Shown: positions 9,201 through 16,873 of the stretch, one piece after another | Layout of the letters: the number at the start of each line of letters is the position of its first letter | Position numbering within the stretch: position 1 is the stretch's first letter | Origin: Vulcanimicrobiota bacterium | GTDB lineage: Bacteria; Vulcanimicrobiota; Vulcanimicrobiia; Vulcanimicrobiales; Vulcanimicrobiaceae | Reading direction: 5' to 3' | Assembly: GCA_028287565.1 (NCBI GenBank) | Contig: JAQBPK010000087.1 | Coordinates: forward strand, 1-33,359 | DNA length: 33,359 bases | Program-made: the position numbers and the translations under genes | The notes under the pieces: generated by a model | Seen by the model: only the letters and a program-made list of their open reading frames with translations | What the model was told of the DNA's origin: nothing | Databases searched by the model: none

Positions 9201-11268
9201 GGTACGGCGGGTACTCGTATGTGAACGTCGGCACCGTTGGAGCCGACGCACCTCCCGCGACGGCCGGGCACAACGTGTCGGACGACCCCGGATTACCGGT
9301 TTGATCCCAGCTGCGACCGTGCGCTTGCGTCCAAACCTCGTCGCAGTACGAAACGACGTTGTCGGTCGTGAACCCGTTGACGACGTCGTACGAGAACAGC
9401 TTTGTCGGGCGGGTCGTGACCTGTCCTGCGGCGCTTTGCACGTCGACGGCCGGCTCGGCAACGGCAACGGTATTCCCTACGGAGTCATAAGCGTAGTCGG
9501 TCTCGTACCCTCGCGCATCTGTCTCCGATACGAGATTATTGTTGCCATCCCATGACTCGTTGAGCAGCAGCCATTGCCCGGTGCACTGCTGGCCTTGGTT
9601 GACGCTCGCTGTGCACTCCTGCGTCTGCATCGGCCGTCCCGTATTGTCGACCACCCAGTTGGTCATGTGGCCGTCGGTGTCGCGATAGGTCGGCGTGGTC
9701 ACGCCGGTCGTGTACGATTCGCCCAGATACCAGAACGCCGCCGTCGAATAGCTCGCTCCCTGGAGCGCCCCGGAATTCGTCCCGTCGGAGACGATCGGGT
9801 TCACCACGGCATAGTGCCAAATCGAACTCAACGCCGACGTGTCGACGGAAGACCCGGTGAACGTGAATGTGAGCAGGCCGCCGTCCGTGCCGCAGCCCGC
9901 CGCGCGGCAGCCCGCGTCGTATCGCGGACTCGCCGCGTACTGCAGGACCGAGCCCGTGCCGATCGACTGATAGCCGAATGTCTGGATGGGACGCACGCCC
10001 GACGCATTGTTCTCCGGGCGTGAGACCCACGTCAAATTGCCCAGCGCATCATAGCCGTACCACAGTGACGTCACACCGTCCGGATACACCAGCTGCTGCA
10101 ACAGCCGGTGGCCGTTGACGTCGCCGAAGTACAGCGTCGCGGATCGACCGGCCTCGGTCTGCGCGGTGATCGAGCTGATCTTGCCCGTGGCCGAGGCAAT
10201 ACCGCCGTCCCAGGCATAGCTGAACGTGATATACGTGTTGCGATTGCGCCCGATGATCTGGTACAAGCGCCCGGCGAACCCACCCGCCAACCCGCCATTG
10301 TTCGGAAACCCCGGACACGGCGCGTTGGGATTGGGCCGGTAGAAGTAGTACGTCGTGCCGCTCTTCTTGGTCCACAGCACGCCGCACGCGTTGTCGTACG
10401 TGAGCGTCGTATCGTTGCCGGGCACGGGGCTGTACCAGCCCCCGCCCGGTACGAAATCGTAACGCGTCCCGTCGATGTCGAACACGCTCAGCTGCGAGCT
10501 GTCGGGCGTTCGGACAAGGTGCGCGTCGAACGTATTCGTCCAGCCGTTGCCGTACAGCCCGGCCGGTTTCCAATACCAGGGCGCGGCGTCGCTTGCGTTG
10601 ACGTCGTGCAGGCTTTGCGAGTTGTACGTGCGCCGGAACGCCAGCGAGATTCCTTTGTTGGGAACCGCCATGTCGTCGTCTTGGAGCAGCACGTTTCCCG
10701 TACCGACGTTGGCCATCAAACGTCCGCCGCCCGGAATGTTTTGCTCCTGGTAGCGCCACCAGGGATTGATCCCCGTCCCGCTCGAGAAGCCCGACAAGCT
10801 CGCGGTCGTGCGAACGGTCGCCTTTGGCGCAACGGGCGCCCCGGGGCGCGTCCGGGTTACCGTCACCGGTGTGGTCGGCGACAGAACGATGGGCTTGGGC
10901 AACGCCGGCTGCAAAGCGCGTGATCGCGCTTGCGCCCGCGCTGCACGCAGCACATGGTCTATCTCGCTCGGGCGCAACATCGCTGGACCGGGCACGCGCA
11001 CGCCGGGGCCGCCGGACCGCGATAAATGAACCGACGGCGGACGAATAGCTGACGGAACGAAGGACGGGCGCTTGTGCCGCGGCGGATCGGCCACCGGAAT
11101 ACGCGTACGGGGATGCAGGCCCCCCGATTGCGCGACGGTTACGTGCGCGCTGCCGTGGAATGATATGTGAGTCACCGCCGATGCGACCGGGCGCAGGTCG
11201 ATCGCGCCTGCCGGAACAGCGCTCACGAGCATGGCGAAAGAGAGCGCGAGGGACATCGTCCGCATCAT
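6283..11268 (-). CDS. Secreted Rhs/YD-repeat polymorphic toxin with C-terminal HNH nuclease
   Basis: A 1661-residue protein. Residues 1-22 form a Sec signal peptide (hydrophobic SLALSFAMLVSA, likely cut after AVPAGA). A Pro/Arg-rich linker follows to about 160, then an entry domain (GRLMANVGTGNVLLQDDD, LAFRRTYNSQSLHD) and dozens of YD repeats that should form the Rhs shell. The core ends with FMWNGNNPYVYSDPSGYTP near residue 1493. The last 168 residues are the variable tip: a helical Arg/Ala-rich stretch, CSAC at 1589-1592, ADHV with His 1603, then Asn 1617 and CRIC at 1622-1625, a zinc-bound HNH nuclease that would cut target-cell DNA. The start is ATG 11268, with AGGAAG ten bases upstream. 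No type VI secretion marker (PAAR, VgrG) is present, so export by Sec plus an unknown outer-membrane step is inferred. The regulator and secretin upstream may be involved. Confidence 0.93.
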   Translation of the reverse strand: MMRTMSLALSFAMLVSAVPAGAIDLRPVASAVTHISFHGSAHVTVAQSGGLHPRTRIPVADPPRHKRPSFVPSAIRPPSVHLSRSGGPGVRVPGPAMLRPSEIDHVLRAARAQARSRALQPALPKPIVLSPTTPVTVTRTRPGAPVAPKATVRTTASLSGFSSGTGINPWWRYQEQNIPGGGRLMANVGTGNVLLQDDDMAVPNKGISLAFRRTYNSQSLHDVNASDAAPWYWKPAGLYGNGWTNTFDAHLVRTPDSSQLSVFDIDGTRYDFVPGGGWYSPVPGNDTTLTYDNACGVLWTKKSGTTYYFYRPNPNAPCPGFPNNGGLAGGFAGRLYQIIGRNRNTYITFSYAWDGGIASATGKISSITAQTEAGRSATLYFGDVNGHRLLQQLVYPDGVTSLWYGYDALGNLTWVSRPENNASGVRPIQTFGYQSIGTGSVLQYAASPRYDAGCRAAGCGTDGGLLTFTFTGSSVDTSALSSIWHYAVVNPIVSDGTNSGALQGASYSTAAFWYLGESYTTGVTTPTYRDTDGHMTNWVVDNTGRPMQTQECTASVNQGQQCTGQWLLLNESWDGNNNLVSETDARGYETDYAYDSVGNTVAVAEPAVDVQSAAGQVTTRPTKLFSYDVVNGFTTDNVVSYCDEVWTQAHGRSWDQTGNPGSSDTLCPAVAGGASAPTVPTFTYEYPPYQPYGRLSQSVTASGYHKTYRYDLGPQQGNDFGLPTEVTGDGFTEVDGTTYVQAHQTFAYDTQGNLISYGPGVGTWSLAYDSLSRLTSATDPDGLASRKYYFPDGTLKKLETPAQHAANVGGQFTFDAGVLYAYDLDGNMSGETHHHGNQTGVIVKAYDGADRLVEVEQPENDPSGAQQWFTRYLYDLQAGSNVTVSGTSFRAYGGLFDTQENLGSTSGPWRDIRAQEFDGLDRMIGKYAFAPNSNTTLRKTTFTYDDASTTLGLLASAVDPLGQTTTYAYDAAARKRSITFGNDAGATPNRTYAYDAGGRSAKITSSVFGTQVTTYDADGRLRTVAEGSGGGFTSSAVIGYDYYPDGRRKNLTVQSAALTASPLMTYVYRADGLRSGTALQVQGFNFPFSWTYTNAGRATAQSDPFTGTTVPNPQPNVPAGTLYAPKRWTYDGNGDLATLKLPVIGTYNQIAHDLEGAVTSYHVQPYGKPDNTLRIKPNVAGEVASQTVQVQGQAEQVLSTTRYVNGTRKADFGFQHGPHTASATYDFVNGVQMSTNTWTVNDSGLQCNVPNTTAEIYDVASRHTVTNVVTLDTYCTSQNGSLTTSYNAENHAYLLSSNGLDAPARTWSGAVLAAGLGWGPNGHPSVRSISANSTTLVNPTTHSLHYDGDMLLFGTDSSGQLEWVSPELLGRYMPANTYMTSTFTVQDRDFANMGVTAHNQTGYDQLDYLIGAYRSPKSFPVELSEPGNATGIGVSSWSPYVHPDGFDTEFGTIQGTRISDPSTGTWTTPDAYAGNVHDPMSMKPFMWNGNNPYVYSDPSGYTPTEQSALQAELLMRDFGGQAMERAILERELNSIGARTSQALRDRLAQIRARADAGKYPTKPGVRGGPGSSKRFNNADKKAVQCQDCCSACGRSDLPLEADHVQSRSTGGNNTPENRDGLCRICNASKGSDDPWEWLRRLFGQGYNPGPQSGTSPGAAPK

Positions 11269-11397
11269 GATGATGTTGCTTCCTACACAAGACTGCTACC
11301 GCGTTCGCGGCAACAACGAAGGTATCGTTCGGCCCAAGTCGCCAAACAGACGTTGCTCAATACTGAAGCGTATCGACCCGCTCGTCCAGAGCGAGCT

Positions 11398-11418
11398 GTA
11401 CTAGAGCGTCGCTAGTAC
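11398..11418. promoter_or_regulatory. Inverted repeat GTACTAG-N7-CTAGTAC between regulator and Rhs gene
   Basis: Seven-base perfect arms lie just after the stop of the LuxR-type regulator and about 130 bases before the Rhs start. The right arm continues into GTACGATCAT, related to the palindrome upstream of the secretin (13195-13206). It could be an operator or a terminator stem; there is no T-run. A weaker 5-bp hairpin (11380-11396) lies beside it. Confidence 0.4.
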
Positions 11419-11425
11419 GATCATC

Positions 11426-12988
11426 TCAGGAGGCGGTGAAGCCTTGGAAATGCTCTTCGAGAGCGCCGGAGCGTATGCACTCCGCGACTAGTTCCGAACG
11501 GCTCTGCACGCCGAACATTTCGAACAGAGGCACGATTTGATTGCGCACGGTGTGCACCGATCGATTGCGGATGCGGGCTATTTCCGGATTCGACTTCCCC
11601 GCACAGAGCAGCCGCAGATATTCGCGCTGAACGGCGGTCAAGCGGTGGCCTGCCGCTCTGCGCCGCAGTGCCGGAACACCGGACCGGATCCACGATGACT
11701 CCGCGAGGTTGGCCGTCACGATGTCGACGTGGCCCCAGACGTACTGGTCTTCAGGCATCATCTTCACGATGCGAAGCGCCGCCGTCACGGACCGCCGGAC
11801 GTAGCCGATGCGCCGAAACAGCTCGAACGCTTCACGATAGGTCCGTAGTGCTTCCGAGCCGTTCCGCTCCGCGTCCAGCACCTGCGCCATAACCAGCCGT
11901 TCGTAGCCGTGACGCCGGATATCGTCCGTAATGGCAAGCAGGGGCGACGTCACGGCTATCGATTCATACACGTCCAGAACCCGGCGCGCTTCCGCCGATC
12001 GCCCCGCATTGGCGAGCTCTTCCGCGACGACGAGCGGGAGGAGGCGTTCGTCGTCGTTCAGCGCCTGAGGATCGAGCTTCGAAAAGATCTCGATCGCTGC
12101 ATGAAGATGGTCCTGCTGTCCGACCGATTCGCCGGCATGCCGCGCGATCGAGGCGCGCATGCACAGCGCCTGCGCGCGGTATGCGGGGCTCGGAGCGACG
12201 CTCTCGGCGAGGCGCGCCTCGGCCGCCGCCTTGATCGGCTCGCCCTCGACGTCGAACGCGAAGGCGGCGCCGCTCATCGCTACAAGAAATTGTGGATAGG
12301 CGAGGCCTTGGGCAGACCAGCGCAAACCTTCTCGGCGGTCGGTGACGAAGCGCCACGTTCCACGGTCAAACCGCTCGACAGCGAGAAACCCGAGCGCTTG
12401 AAGGCAATTGGCCTCGAGGAAACCGTCGTAGCCGGTGCACGACTCGAGCCGCCGCAGTGCGGCGATGAACATGGCCGTCGCGCGTTCGAATTCAGCGTTC
12501 CCGCTGGCGACCCAGCCCCGGTACTCGAAGGCGCGCGCATGAGCGACATCCGCGGATGAGTCGACCCGGTCGAGAGCTTCCTGCGCCGCGGCAAGATCTC
12601 GCCGCGCGTAGTGAGCCAGAGCAATATTGAGCGCCGCCTCCGATCGGATCGCGAGATCGTTGCGTTCGGCGTCGCGCTCCACTGTGCGCATAATGTCGAG
12701 TGCTCGGTCGATCTCTCCGAGCCGCAGGAGCGCGCCTCCGCGAAGCAATCTCATCGTGAGCGACGTTTCTGACGAATCATCTTCAACGGCGAAGCCGCAC
12801 AGCTCATCGAGCACTTGCTGCGGCTTGCTCAGCCGAAGTAATGCACGTGCTCGGAGCAGAGCTTCGCCGAGGCCGTTGCCGCTCTGCGTACGACCTATCA
12901 ATTCGAGACACTGTTCGAAGTCACCGCGCACCAAAGCATGCGTCACATCGACAAGATCGGAACGACCTACGGACTTAGCGTCTAACAT
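11426..12988 (-). CDS. TPR-containing LuxR-family transcriptional regulator
   Basis: A 520-residue protein. The body is a chain of degenerate TPR helices (for example LLRARALLRLSKPQQVLDEL and ALNIALAHYARRDLAAAQEA). A LuxR/GerE helix-turn-helix occupies about residues 450-506 (LTAVQREYLRLLCAGKSNPE, then HTVRNQIVPLFEMFGV). I chose ATG 12988 because GAGGG lies about eight bases upstream; a GTG at 13048 has no such site. There is no receiver or ATPase domain, so the TPR part probably senses a peptide or protein partner. It lies upstream of and codirectional with the Rhs toxin, and divergent from the secretin, which makes both plausible targets. Related palindromes occur at its two borders. Confidence 0.85.
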   Translation of the reverse strand: MLDAKSVGRSDLVDVTHALVRGDFEQCLELIGRTQSGNGLGEALLRARALLRLSKPQQVLDELCGFAVEDDSSETSLTMRLLRGGALLRLGEIDRALDIMRTVERDAERNDLAIRSEAALNIALAHYARRDLAAAQEALDRVDSSADVAHARAFEYRGWVASGNAEFERATAMFIAALRRLESCTGYDGFLEANCLQALGFLAVERFDRGTWRFVTDRREGLRWSAQGLAYPQFLVAMSGAAFAFDVEGEPIKAAAEARLAESVAPSPAYRAQALCMRASIARHAGESVGQQDHLHAAIEIFSKLDPQALNDDERLLPLVVAEELANAGRSAEARRVLDVYESIAVTSPLLAITDDIRRHGYERLVMAQVLDAERNGSEALRTYREAFELFRRIGYVRRSVTAALRIVKMMPEDQYVWGHVDIVTANLAESSWIRSGVPALRRRAAGHRLTAVQREYLRLLCAGKSNPEIARIRNRSVHTVRNQIVPLFEMFGVQSRSELVAECIRSGALEEHFQGFTAS

Positions 12989-13193
12989 CCGAGACACCCT
13001 CACGGGAAGCGAAAAAGGGAAACCCCAGCTGGGAAAATCCCTCGACACACCGCAGCCAGCATTGTTAGGCGGTATGGCAAGGTCCTCTCAGATTTTTGCA
13101 AGATTCACAGTGTCTTAGCGTAATGTTTGCTGCATAAACACGCTGCCTAGGTCGTCCTATCGCAGCATGATAAAAAGCGCAAGAAAACGCAGA

Positions 13194-13224
13194 AGTACGA
13201 TCGTACTGTTCAAGCGCTAGTACG
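13194..13224. promoter_or_regulatory. Candidate operator: palindrome AGTACGATCGTACT plus CTAGTACG
   Basis: A perfect 14-bp palindrome (13194-13207) is followed ten bases later by GCTAGTACGG, in the divergent region 47 bases before the secretin GTG. The reverse strand reads CGTACTAGCGCTTGAAC, resembling the site after the secretin gene (15970-15990). No consensus promoter could be placed with confidence in the 280-base intergenic region. Confidence 0.4.
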
Positions 13225-13270
13225 GACGTCTCTATCGCATAGCGATCCGGCTCGTCGACAATCGGACAAC

Positions 13271-15895
13271 GTGGACACGACTAGACGGTGCGCAATCGTC
13301 GTCTTCGGCGCCCTCGTCGCGAACACGATCGTGACGGGAGGTCGCTTCAGTTCGGCCGCCGCGCCGAGTGCGCCGGCCGCTCGCGTCACGGTGAACGCTC
13401 GCACTCCAGCCTCCGATCACATCCGTCTGCTGGCCCATGACGAGCCTGTTCGCGACGTCTTGCTCCGCCTCGGAGACCTCGCGCACCTCAACGTCGTCGT
13501 GGCCGATGACGTGCGCGGCAACGTCAATCTGTCGCTGCCTGACGCGACAGCGGACGAAGCGGTGCGCGCCATCTGTGGTCAACTACAGTTGCGCTGCGCG
13601 CGGGATGGTCGCACGCTGATAGTTTCCATGCAGTCGTCGGTGGTCGTGCCCCTTGCCGTCGTCCAGAGCCGGCGCGCCGCGCAGGTGATCCGCAGCGTTT
13701 TTCCGCGGCTCGCGGTCCGCGTGGAGGACGGGGCGAATGCGCTGGTGCTGGTCGGTTCGCAGAGTGACATCCAAACTGCGCGAAACATCATTCAGGGCAT
13801 CGACGTTCGCGACGCCACGAAGCCCGCTACCGAAGGAATCACCCTTCATGCGCAGCAGGCGCACGCGGTGGCTCAACGATTGCGCGTGCTGTACCGGTCG
13901 GCCAAGATTGAAGTTCTTTCTCCCACCACGCTGCTGGTGAGTGCCGCACCGCCCGACTTGACGCAGATGAAGGCACTGATAGCGTCGATCGACACGGCGA
14001 CGCCGGCGCCGAGCGCAGCGCCTGTTTCAAGCGAAGCCGTCAAAGTGCTCCAGCGGCCGCCGCAGGACGTCGCGCGTGCGGTGAAGTCGCAATTGCCGCG
14101 TCTCCGTACCGCGGTGTCCGGCTCGGTGGTGACCCTTACCGGGCCGCCGGACGACGTCGCTCGTGCGAAGTCGCTCGTCGCGCAGCTCGATCTCCCGGGC
14201 TTCGGTGAGCGCTACACGCAGGTCTATCGCATCAAGTCGCTAGATGCGTCGTCGGTCGCGGATCTCTTGCGGCGCAGTTTTCACGATCTCGAGGTCACCG
14301 TCGATACGTCACTCAACGCGATCGCGGTCACCGCTACGGCCACGCAGCAGCAGCGCATTGCCGATGCAATCGTGCAGCTCGATCCGCCACCGAACCAGCA
14401 GACCGCAACGTTCGGGCAAGGTGGTGCGCAGGGGAACGGCTCGACCGAAGTCGTGACGCTGAAGTCCTTCATCCCTGGACAGTCGCAGGGTGGCATCGAT
14501 GCGGTCGCTTCGTTCACGCAAGCGCTGCAGGTCGTCGCACCGGACGTGCGCGTGGTACAGCTGCCGACGCCGGGACAGATCGCGCTCCTCGGGCCGCCGG
14601 CGAGCGTGCGGTCCGCGCGCGCGTTCATCGACAAAGTGGATGCCGTGCCGGCGCTCGTCGTGCTCGACACCGAGATCCTCGAAGTTGATGAGAGCGTCGC
14701 GAAGAACCTGGGCTTGCAGCTGGGCACCGCGGCGGTCAGCACGACTTTCAGCGAAGTGCAGCCGCTGGCGAATGCGGACGGCACCCCGACCCGGATCGGC
14801 CGCTTTCAGGCGCTTTCGCGCACGCCGCTCTCGTTCACGGCGCAGTTGAATCTCCTGGTGCAGAGCGGGAAAGGCCGCGTGCTCGCCGACCCGCGTATCA
14901 CCACGCTCTCCGGCCGCACCGCGTCGATTCGCGCTGGGGACACGATCTCGATTCTCACCACCACAGCGGGCAACGCCGGCACCATCGCGACGACGCAGGT
15001 GCAGAGTTTTCAGACCGGCGTCACGCTCGACATCACGCCGTCCGTCACACCGGACGGCGGCGTCACCGTGGCGCTTCATCCCGTCGTGAACAGCCTGATC
15101 GGCACGAACGCCGGCGTACCGGAGATCAGCACGCGCGACACGCAGACGACCGTGCATCTTCAGGATGACGAGACGCTCGTGATCGGCGGACTCATTCAGG
15201 AGAGCGACACCCGCACCACCACGAAGGTCCCGCTGCTCGGCGATTTGCCGCTGCTCGGGCGCGTGTTTCGCAACGACAGCGTTCAGGGGCAGCGCAACGA
15301 ACTCATCATCGTGGTCACGCCGCATATCGTGAAGCCGGGAAAATCGGTTCTGCCCGGCCCGCCGCTGCGGGCGCTCCCCACGCCGCCGGCCCTGCCGACG
15401 TTGCCACCGAACGCGCGACTGCCCGCGCCTTCGGGCCAGTTGCCTGCGCCGTCGCTGGTGCCGGCCACTGCGACGCCGATGCCGGTCGCGTCCGTTGCGG
15501 CGCGAGCCGTCGAGACACCCGCGGCGACGCCGACCGCCTTCGCGCAGACCAACGTGTTCACGTTCGGAACCGCACCGCAGAGCAATTTTGCCAAACCGGG
15601 CGATCCGGTCCAGATCTTCTATGCGACGCTTTCGCCGACGGTCGTCGCGAACGGTACGTCCGTGCACGTCGCGGTCATCACGACGAGCAACGCCAACGCG
15701 GTAAAGCTGCAGGCGGGAAGTCAGAGCATCGGGTTGAGTCTGACGGCACCCGGACAATGGCAGGCGACCTTCCCGTTTCCCGCTGCCGTCGCTCCGCCGG
15801 GCCAGACCAACCTCACCGCAACATTGACGGCAAGCCGGCCCGATGGAGCCTCGGCCTCGATTCCCATACCGCTCAACGTCCCGCCACGCTCATGA
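13271..15895 (+). CDS. Secretin (GspD/PilQ superfamily) with Ig-like C-terminal extension
   Basis: An 874-residue outer-membrane channel protein. Residues 1-35 resemble a signal peptide. Residues 49-120 form an STN/N0-like domain (DEPVRDVLLRLGDLAHLNVV). About five secretin N1-type repeats follow to residue 480 (for example YRIKSLDASSVADLLRRSF). The secretin pore domain spans about 500-685, with LLVQSGKGRVLADPRITTLS, TGVTLDITPSV, LQDDETLVIGGLI and VPLLGDLPLLGRVF. A Pro/Ala-rich linker (695-750) then leads to a beta-rich Ig-like domain of about 110 residues (TNVFTFGTAPQSNFAKPGDP onward). Such a tail after the pore domain is unusual. The start is GTG 13271, with a weak ribosome site. No pilus or type II secretion genes are near. 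It is divergent from a LuxR-type gene and close to the Rhs toxin, so it may be a dedicated exit pore; this is inference. Confidence 0.9.
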   Translation: MDTTRRCAIVVFGALVANTIVTGGRFSSAAAPSAPAARVTVNARTPASDHIRLLAHDEPVRDVLLRLGDLAHLNVVVADDVRGNVNLSLPDATADEAVRAICGQLQLRCARDGRTLIVSMQSSVVVPLAVVQSRRAAQVIRSVFPRLAVRVEDGANALVLVGSQSDIQTARNIIQGIDVRDATKPATEGITLHAQQAHAVAQRLRVLYRSAKIEVLSPTTLLVSAAPPDLTQMKALIASIDTATPAPSAAPVSSEAVKVLQRPPQDVARAVKSQLPRLRTAVSGSVVTLTGPPDDVARAKSLVAQLDLPGFGERYTQVYRIKSLDASSVADLLRRSFHDLEVTVDTSLNAIAVTATATQQQRIADAIVQLDPPPNQQTATFGQGGAQGNGSTEVVTLKSFIPGQSQGGIDAVASFTQALQVVAPDVRVVQLPTPGQIALLGPPASVRSARAFIDKVDAVPALVVLDTEILEVDESVAKNLGLQLGTAAVSTTFSEVQPLANADGTPTRIGRFQALSRTPLSFTAQLNLLVQSGKGRVLADPRITTLSGRTASIRAGDTISILTTTAGNAGTIATTQVQSFQTGVTLDITPSVTPDGGVTVALHPVVNSLIGTNAGVPEISTRDTQTTVHLQDDETLVIGGLIQESDTRTTTKVPLLGDLPLLGRVFRNDSVQGQRNELIIVVTPHIVKPGKSVLPGPPLRALPTPPALPTLPPNARLPAPSGQLPAPSLVPATATPMPVASVAARAVETPAATPTAFAQTNVFTFGTAPQSNFAKPGDPVQIFYATLSPTVVANGTSVHVAVITTSNANAVKLQAGSQSIGLSLTAPGQWQATFPFPAAVAPPGQTNLTATLTASRPDGASASIPIPLNVPPRS

Positions 15896-15908
15896 CTTGA
15901 CGGCGAAC

Positions 15909-15934
15909 CGACTCGGCGTTCACGGCGCGAGTCG
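15909..15934. terminator. Possible hairpin after the secretin gene
   Basis: CGACTCG and CGAGTCG form a 7-bp stem with a 12-base loop just beyond the secretin stop. There is no T-tract, so a factor-independent terminator is only a weak possibility. Confidence 0.25.
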
Positions 15935-15964
15935 ACGGCATCCCCGGCCGTTCGAGAGCTCGCG

Positions 15965-15990
15965 GTACGGTCGTACTGCTAGCGCCTGTT
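15965..15990. promoter_or_regulatory. Third copy of the GTACGRTCGTAC-type motif
   Basis: GTACGGTCGTAC (15965-15976) differs from the 13195 site at one central base and is followed by TGCTAGCGCCTGTTC, which resembles the reverse-strand CTAGCGCTTGAAC beside the 13195 site. It lies between the secretin and the small lipoprotein gene. Confidence 0.35.
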
Positions 15991-16011
15991 CGTGCCGCGT
16001 GTCAGCATGGG

Positions 16012-16143
16012 ATGATGAGGTTCATCGGTCTGCTGGTCCTCGCGGCCGTGGCAATTGCGTTGCTCACGGCGTGCGGCGGTGCCGGCGCGAGCTCGTCCAT
16101 CCCGACGATGGTCGAGGCGGGGCCGGTAAGGAACGCCTGCTGA
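16012..16143 (+). CDS. Small lipoprotein (43 residues)
   Basis: The frame encodes MMRFIGLLVLAAVAIALL, then TACGGAGASSS, ending PVRNAC. A short positive N-terminus, a hydrophobic core and the lipobox LLTAC (Cys at residue 20) are those of a lipoprotein signal, leaving a mature peptide of only about 24 residues. The ribosome site is not obvious. It lies downstream of and in the same direction as the secretin, separated by the motif at 15965, and its stop is two bases from the end of the convergent TetR gene. It could be a degenerate pilotin-like partner, but the residues give no direct evidence of that. Confidence 0.5.
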   Translation: MMRFIGLLVLAAVAIALLTACGGAGASSSIPTMVEAGPVRNAC

Positions 16144-16145
16144 GC

Positions 16146-16823
16146 TCACGGGCGCGGATGCTGTCGGCCGCAGGTTCTCGTTGTAAGGGCCGCGTCGATG
16201 AGCGCGACGAGGCCGTCGCGGTAGAGCGATTTCGCGCGCACCGCCGCCCAGTGCGGCGCAGCTTTTGCGAGCAGGGGGAAGCGTTGGGGCGGTGCGGACT
16301 TCATCGTGCGCAGGACGGCTGACTTCTGCGGTGTCGTGCGGGCTGCCGTTGCGCTCTGGACCGCGAGCTCTCCGACCGTGTGCTGCCACACCATGCGGTA
16401 GAGGCGTGCTGCCTGTTCGAGCGTGAGGCCCGCCGCGAGCGACGCTTCGAGGATCGCTTCGATGTCCGGCAGCACTGCCGGCGCGATCGTGTCGCTGTTC
16501 AGCAGCGCGTCGACGACCCATGGATAGCGCGCCAGGCCGGCGTGCAGGTGTATCCAGAGGGCGATCAGGCGGCCGCGCGGGTCGCGCGGCAGTCGTGGCC
16601 GGGGCAGGCGTTCGTACAGCGCATTTAGGACCAGCACGAGCAGCGCGTCTTTGTCCGGCACGTGGCGATAGAGCGCCATCGGCGTTGCTCCGAGCTCTTT
16701 CGCGACCGTGCGCAGGCTCAGTGCGTCCGGTCCCGCGCGCGCGATGATGCCGTCGGCGGCTTCTACGATTGCGGCGCGGTCGAGTCGTGCGCGCCGTCTT
16801 TTCGGCGGCTTGACAGAACTCAC
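16146..16823 (-). CDS. TetR-family repressor of the adjacent efflux pump
   Basis: A 225-residue protein. An N-terminal helix-turn-helix (about residues 14-60: AIVEAADGIIARAGPDALSL, TVAKELGATPMALYRHVPDK) is followed by an all-helical ligand-binding domain of the TetR C-terminal type. It starts at GTG 16823, with no ribosome site visible between it and the TATACA of the intergenic palindrome, so its message may be leaderless. It is divergent from an MFS drug transporter, the classical TetR/TetA arrangement. It probably binds the palindrome at 16837-16850 and releases it when a drug or metabolite binds. The inducer is unknown. Confidence 0.9.
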   Translation of the reverse strand: MSSVKPPKRRRARLDRAAIVEAADGIIARAGPDALSLRTVAKELGATPMALYRHVPDKDALLVLVLNALYERLPRPRLPRDPRGRLIALWIHLHAGLARYPWVVDALLNSDTIAPAVLPDIEAILEASLAAGLTLEQAARLYRMVWQHTVGELAVQSATAARTTPQKSAVLRTMKSAPPQRFPLLAKAAPHWAAVRAKSLYRDGLVALIDAALTTRTCGRQHPRP

Positions 16824-16836
16824 GTGGCATGCTTTT

Positions 16837-16850
16837 GTATACGCGTATAC
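16837..16850. promoter_or_regulatory. TetR operator candidate GTATACGCGTATAC
   Basis: A perfect 14-bp palindrome is centred between the divergent TetR and MFS genes. It contains TATACA on the minus strand and TATACT on the plus strand, so repressor binding would cover both probable -10 elements. It falls inside a longer plus-strand frame beginning at 16829, which argues against that ATG being the transporter start. Confidence 0.65.
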
Positions 16851-16873
16851 TGATCCTGCGCGGGGAGAGTTTC

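Noticed and set aside
14309-15757. A 482-codon minus-strand open frame
   Set aside because: It is antisense to the secretin pore domain and Arg-rich, with no motifs.
16810-16815. TTGACA as a -35 element for the efflux gene
   Set aside because: It lies within the TetR coding region, and the nearest good -10 (TATACT at 16846) is 30 bases away, too far for a standard promoter.
16829-16873. ATG at 16829 as transporter start
   Set aside because: It would put the operator palindrome inside the coding region and lacks a ribosome site; TTG 16874 has GGGGAG six bases upstream.
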